Shown: positions 58,143 through 58,476 of the stretch, in pieces | Layout: each line of letters opens with the position of its first letter | Numbering within the stretch: position 1 is the stretch's first letter | From: Sulfuriflexus sp032250955 | Lineage (GTDB): Bacteria; Pseudomonadota; Gammaproteobacteria; AKS1 | Assembly: GCF_032250955.1 (NCBI RefSeq) | Contig: NZ_JAVVES010000007.1 | Location: 1 to 58,476 of the forward strand | DNA: 58,476 nucleotides | Reading direction: 5' to 3' | Notes under the pieces: model-generated | Database searches by the model: none | Seen by the model: only the letters and a program-made list of their open reading frames with translations | Told to the model about the DNA's origin: nothing | Program-made: the position numbers and the translations under genes

Positions 58143-58476
58143 TATAAATCAAGTCCTGTTTTGCAATAGAAGAGCGCTGGCACAGGACAAACCGGATATC
58201 GAAAGTAAGCACCCACTATCGGCAAAATATTCTACAGACAACAGCACCACCCGGCCCGATGCTCTTTTTATTAACCCTGGATTCCGGCCAGGACAATGTT
58301 TCCCTGGTTTTGTAGGTCGGGTTAGATATGCCGTGCATATCGTAAGCCGACGTGCCCATGTTCAATCCCGCGTCGGATTACACCCGCATTCCATGCGCGC
58401 TAATCCGTATATGGTCTCCTCCCGTTTTGCAAGTCTTTGTGTTATCGGTGACAGGGACAGGATTGCTTCCGTATAT
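58143..58476. repeat. Right-edge intergenic region with GTCGGGTTA-type repeat
   Basis: No gene is supported in this stretch. From 58312 the sequence GTAGGTCGGGTTA pairs (one mismatch) with TAAGCCGAC (58343-58351), and CGGATTA (58374-58380) pairs with TAATCCG (58401-58407). This is the degenerate form of a dispersed GTCGGGTTAGC repeat frequent in proteobacteria. The window ends without another coding start. Confidence 0.55.

Overview
This is a GC-rich chromosomal scaffold from a gammaproteobacterium. The evidence is the gene order ybeD-lipB-lipA, lptD-surA-pdxA-rsmA, apaG-apaH-folA and lgt-thyA, the pairing of MurU and AmgK for cell-wall sugar recycling, and a YaiL (DUF2058) protein. A DsrC/TusE-like protein, haem proteins, cyanate use and a proteobacterial dedicated sortase locus suggest an environmental, possibly sulfur-oxidising lineage (Chromatiales or a relative); this placement is inference. 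A run of ten Ns at 9582-9591 shows that the sequence is a joined draft assembly.

Layout. 0.1-1.8 kb: arsenic methylation (arsR-arsM) and a DsrC-like protein. 2.0-4.4 kb: lipoate synthesis (ybeD-lipB-lipA) and a bactofilin. 4.4-6.0 kb: a gene remnant and three small envelope or periplasmic proteins. 6.3-9.4 kb: a murU operon with a GCS2-type amide ligase and a zinc deacylase. 9.5-10.1 kb: yaiL. 10.2-16.8 kb: a complete dedicated sortase system, with divergent pdsR-pdsS against pdsO, a small ORF, the VIT/vWA target and the sortase. 17.1-20.9 kb: cyanate import and cyanase (cynABDS). 20.9-26.3 kb: amgK and an RND efflux pair. 26.4-32.2 kb: lptD-surA-pdxA-rsmA. 32.3-37.4 kb: purEK, a putative UDP-GlcNAc oxidase/aminotransferase pair, a secreted protein and repeats, all lying between rsmA and apaG. 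37.4-43.8 kb: apaG-apaH, folA, a double-receiver protein, a thioredoxin-like co-chaperone, thyA, lgt and rlmI. 44.2-49.0 kb: small uncharacterised proteins, a methyltransferase, and a haem sensor next to an adenylate cyclase. 49.0-55.4 kb: the glycine cleavage operon (gcvT-H-PA-tpx-PB-kinase) behind a tandem glycine riboswitch. 55.4-58.1 kb: a ferric iron ABC importer behind a Fur box.

Functional links. LipB and LipA make the lipoyl group carried by GcvH. ThyA and FolA form the thymidylate/folate cycle, and the glycine cleavage system feeds one-carbon units to it. LptD and SurA build the outer membrane, and the putative GnnA/GnnB pair may alter lipid A. MurU and AmgK form one recycling route although 11.5 kb apart. 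The most interesting locus is the sortase system. Its sensor kinase carries a CBM9/DOMON-like periplasmic domain, its divergent control region has three tandem 11-bp repeats, an extra small ORF overlaps the target gene, and the target's sorting signal lacks the usual Leu-Pro.
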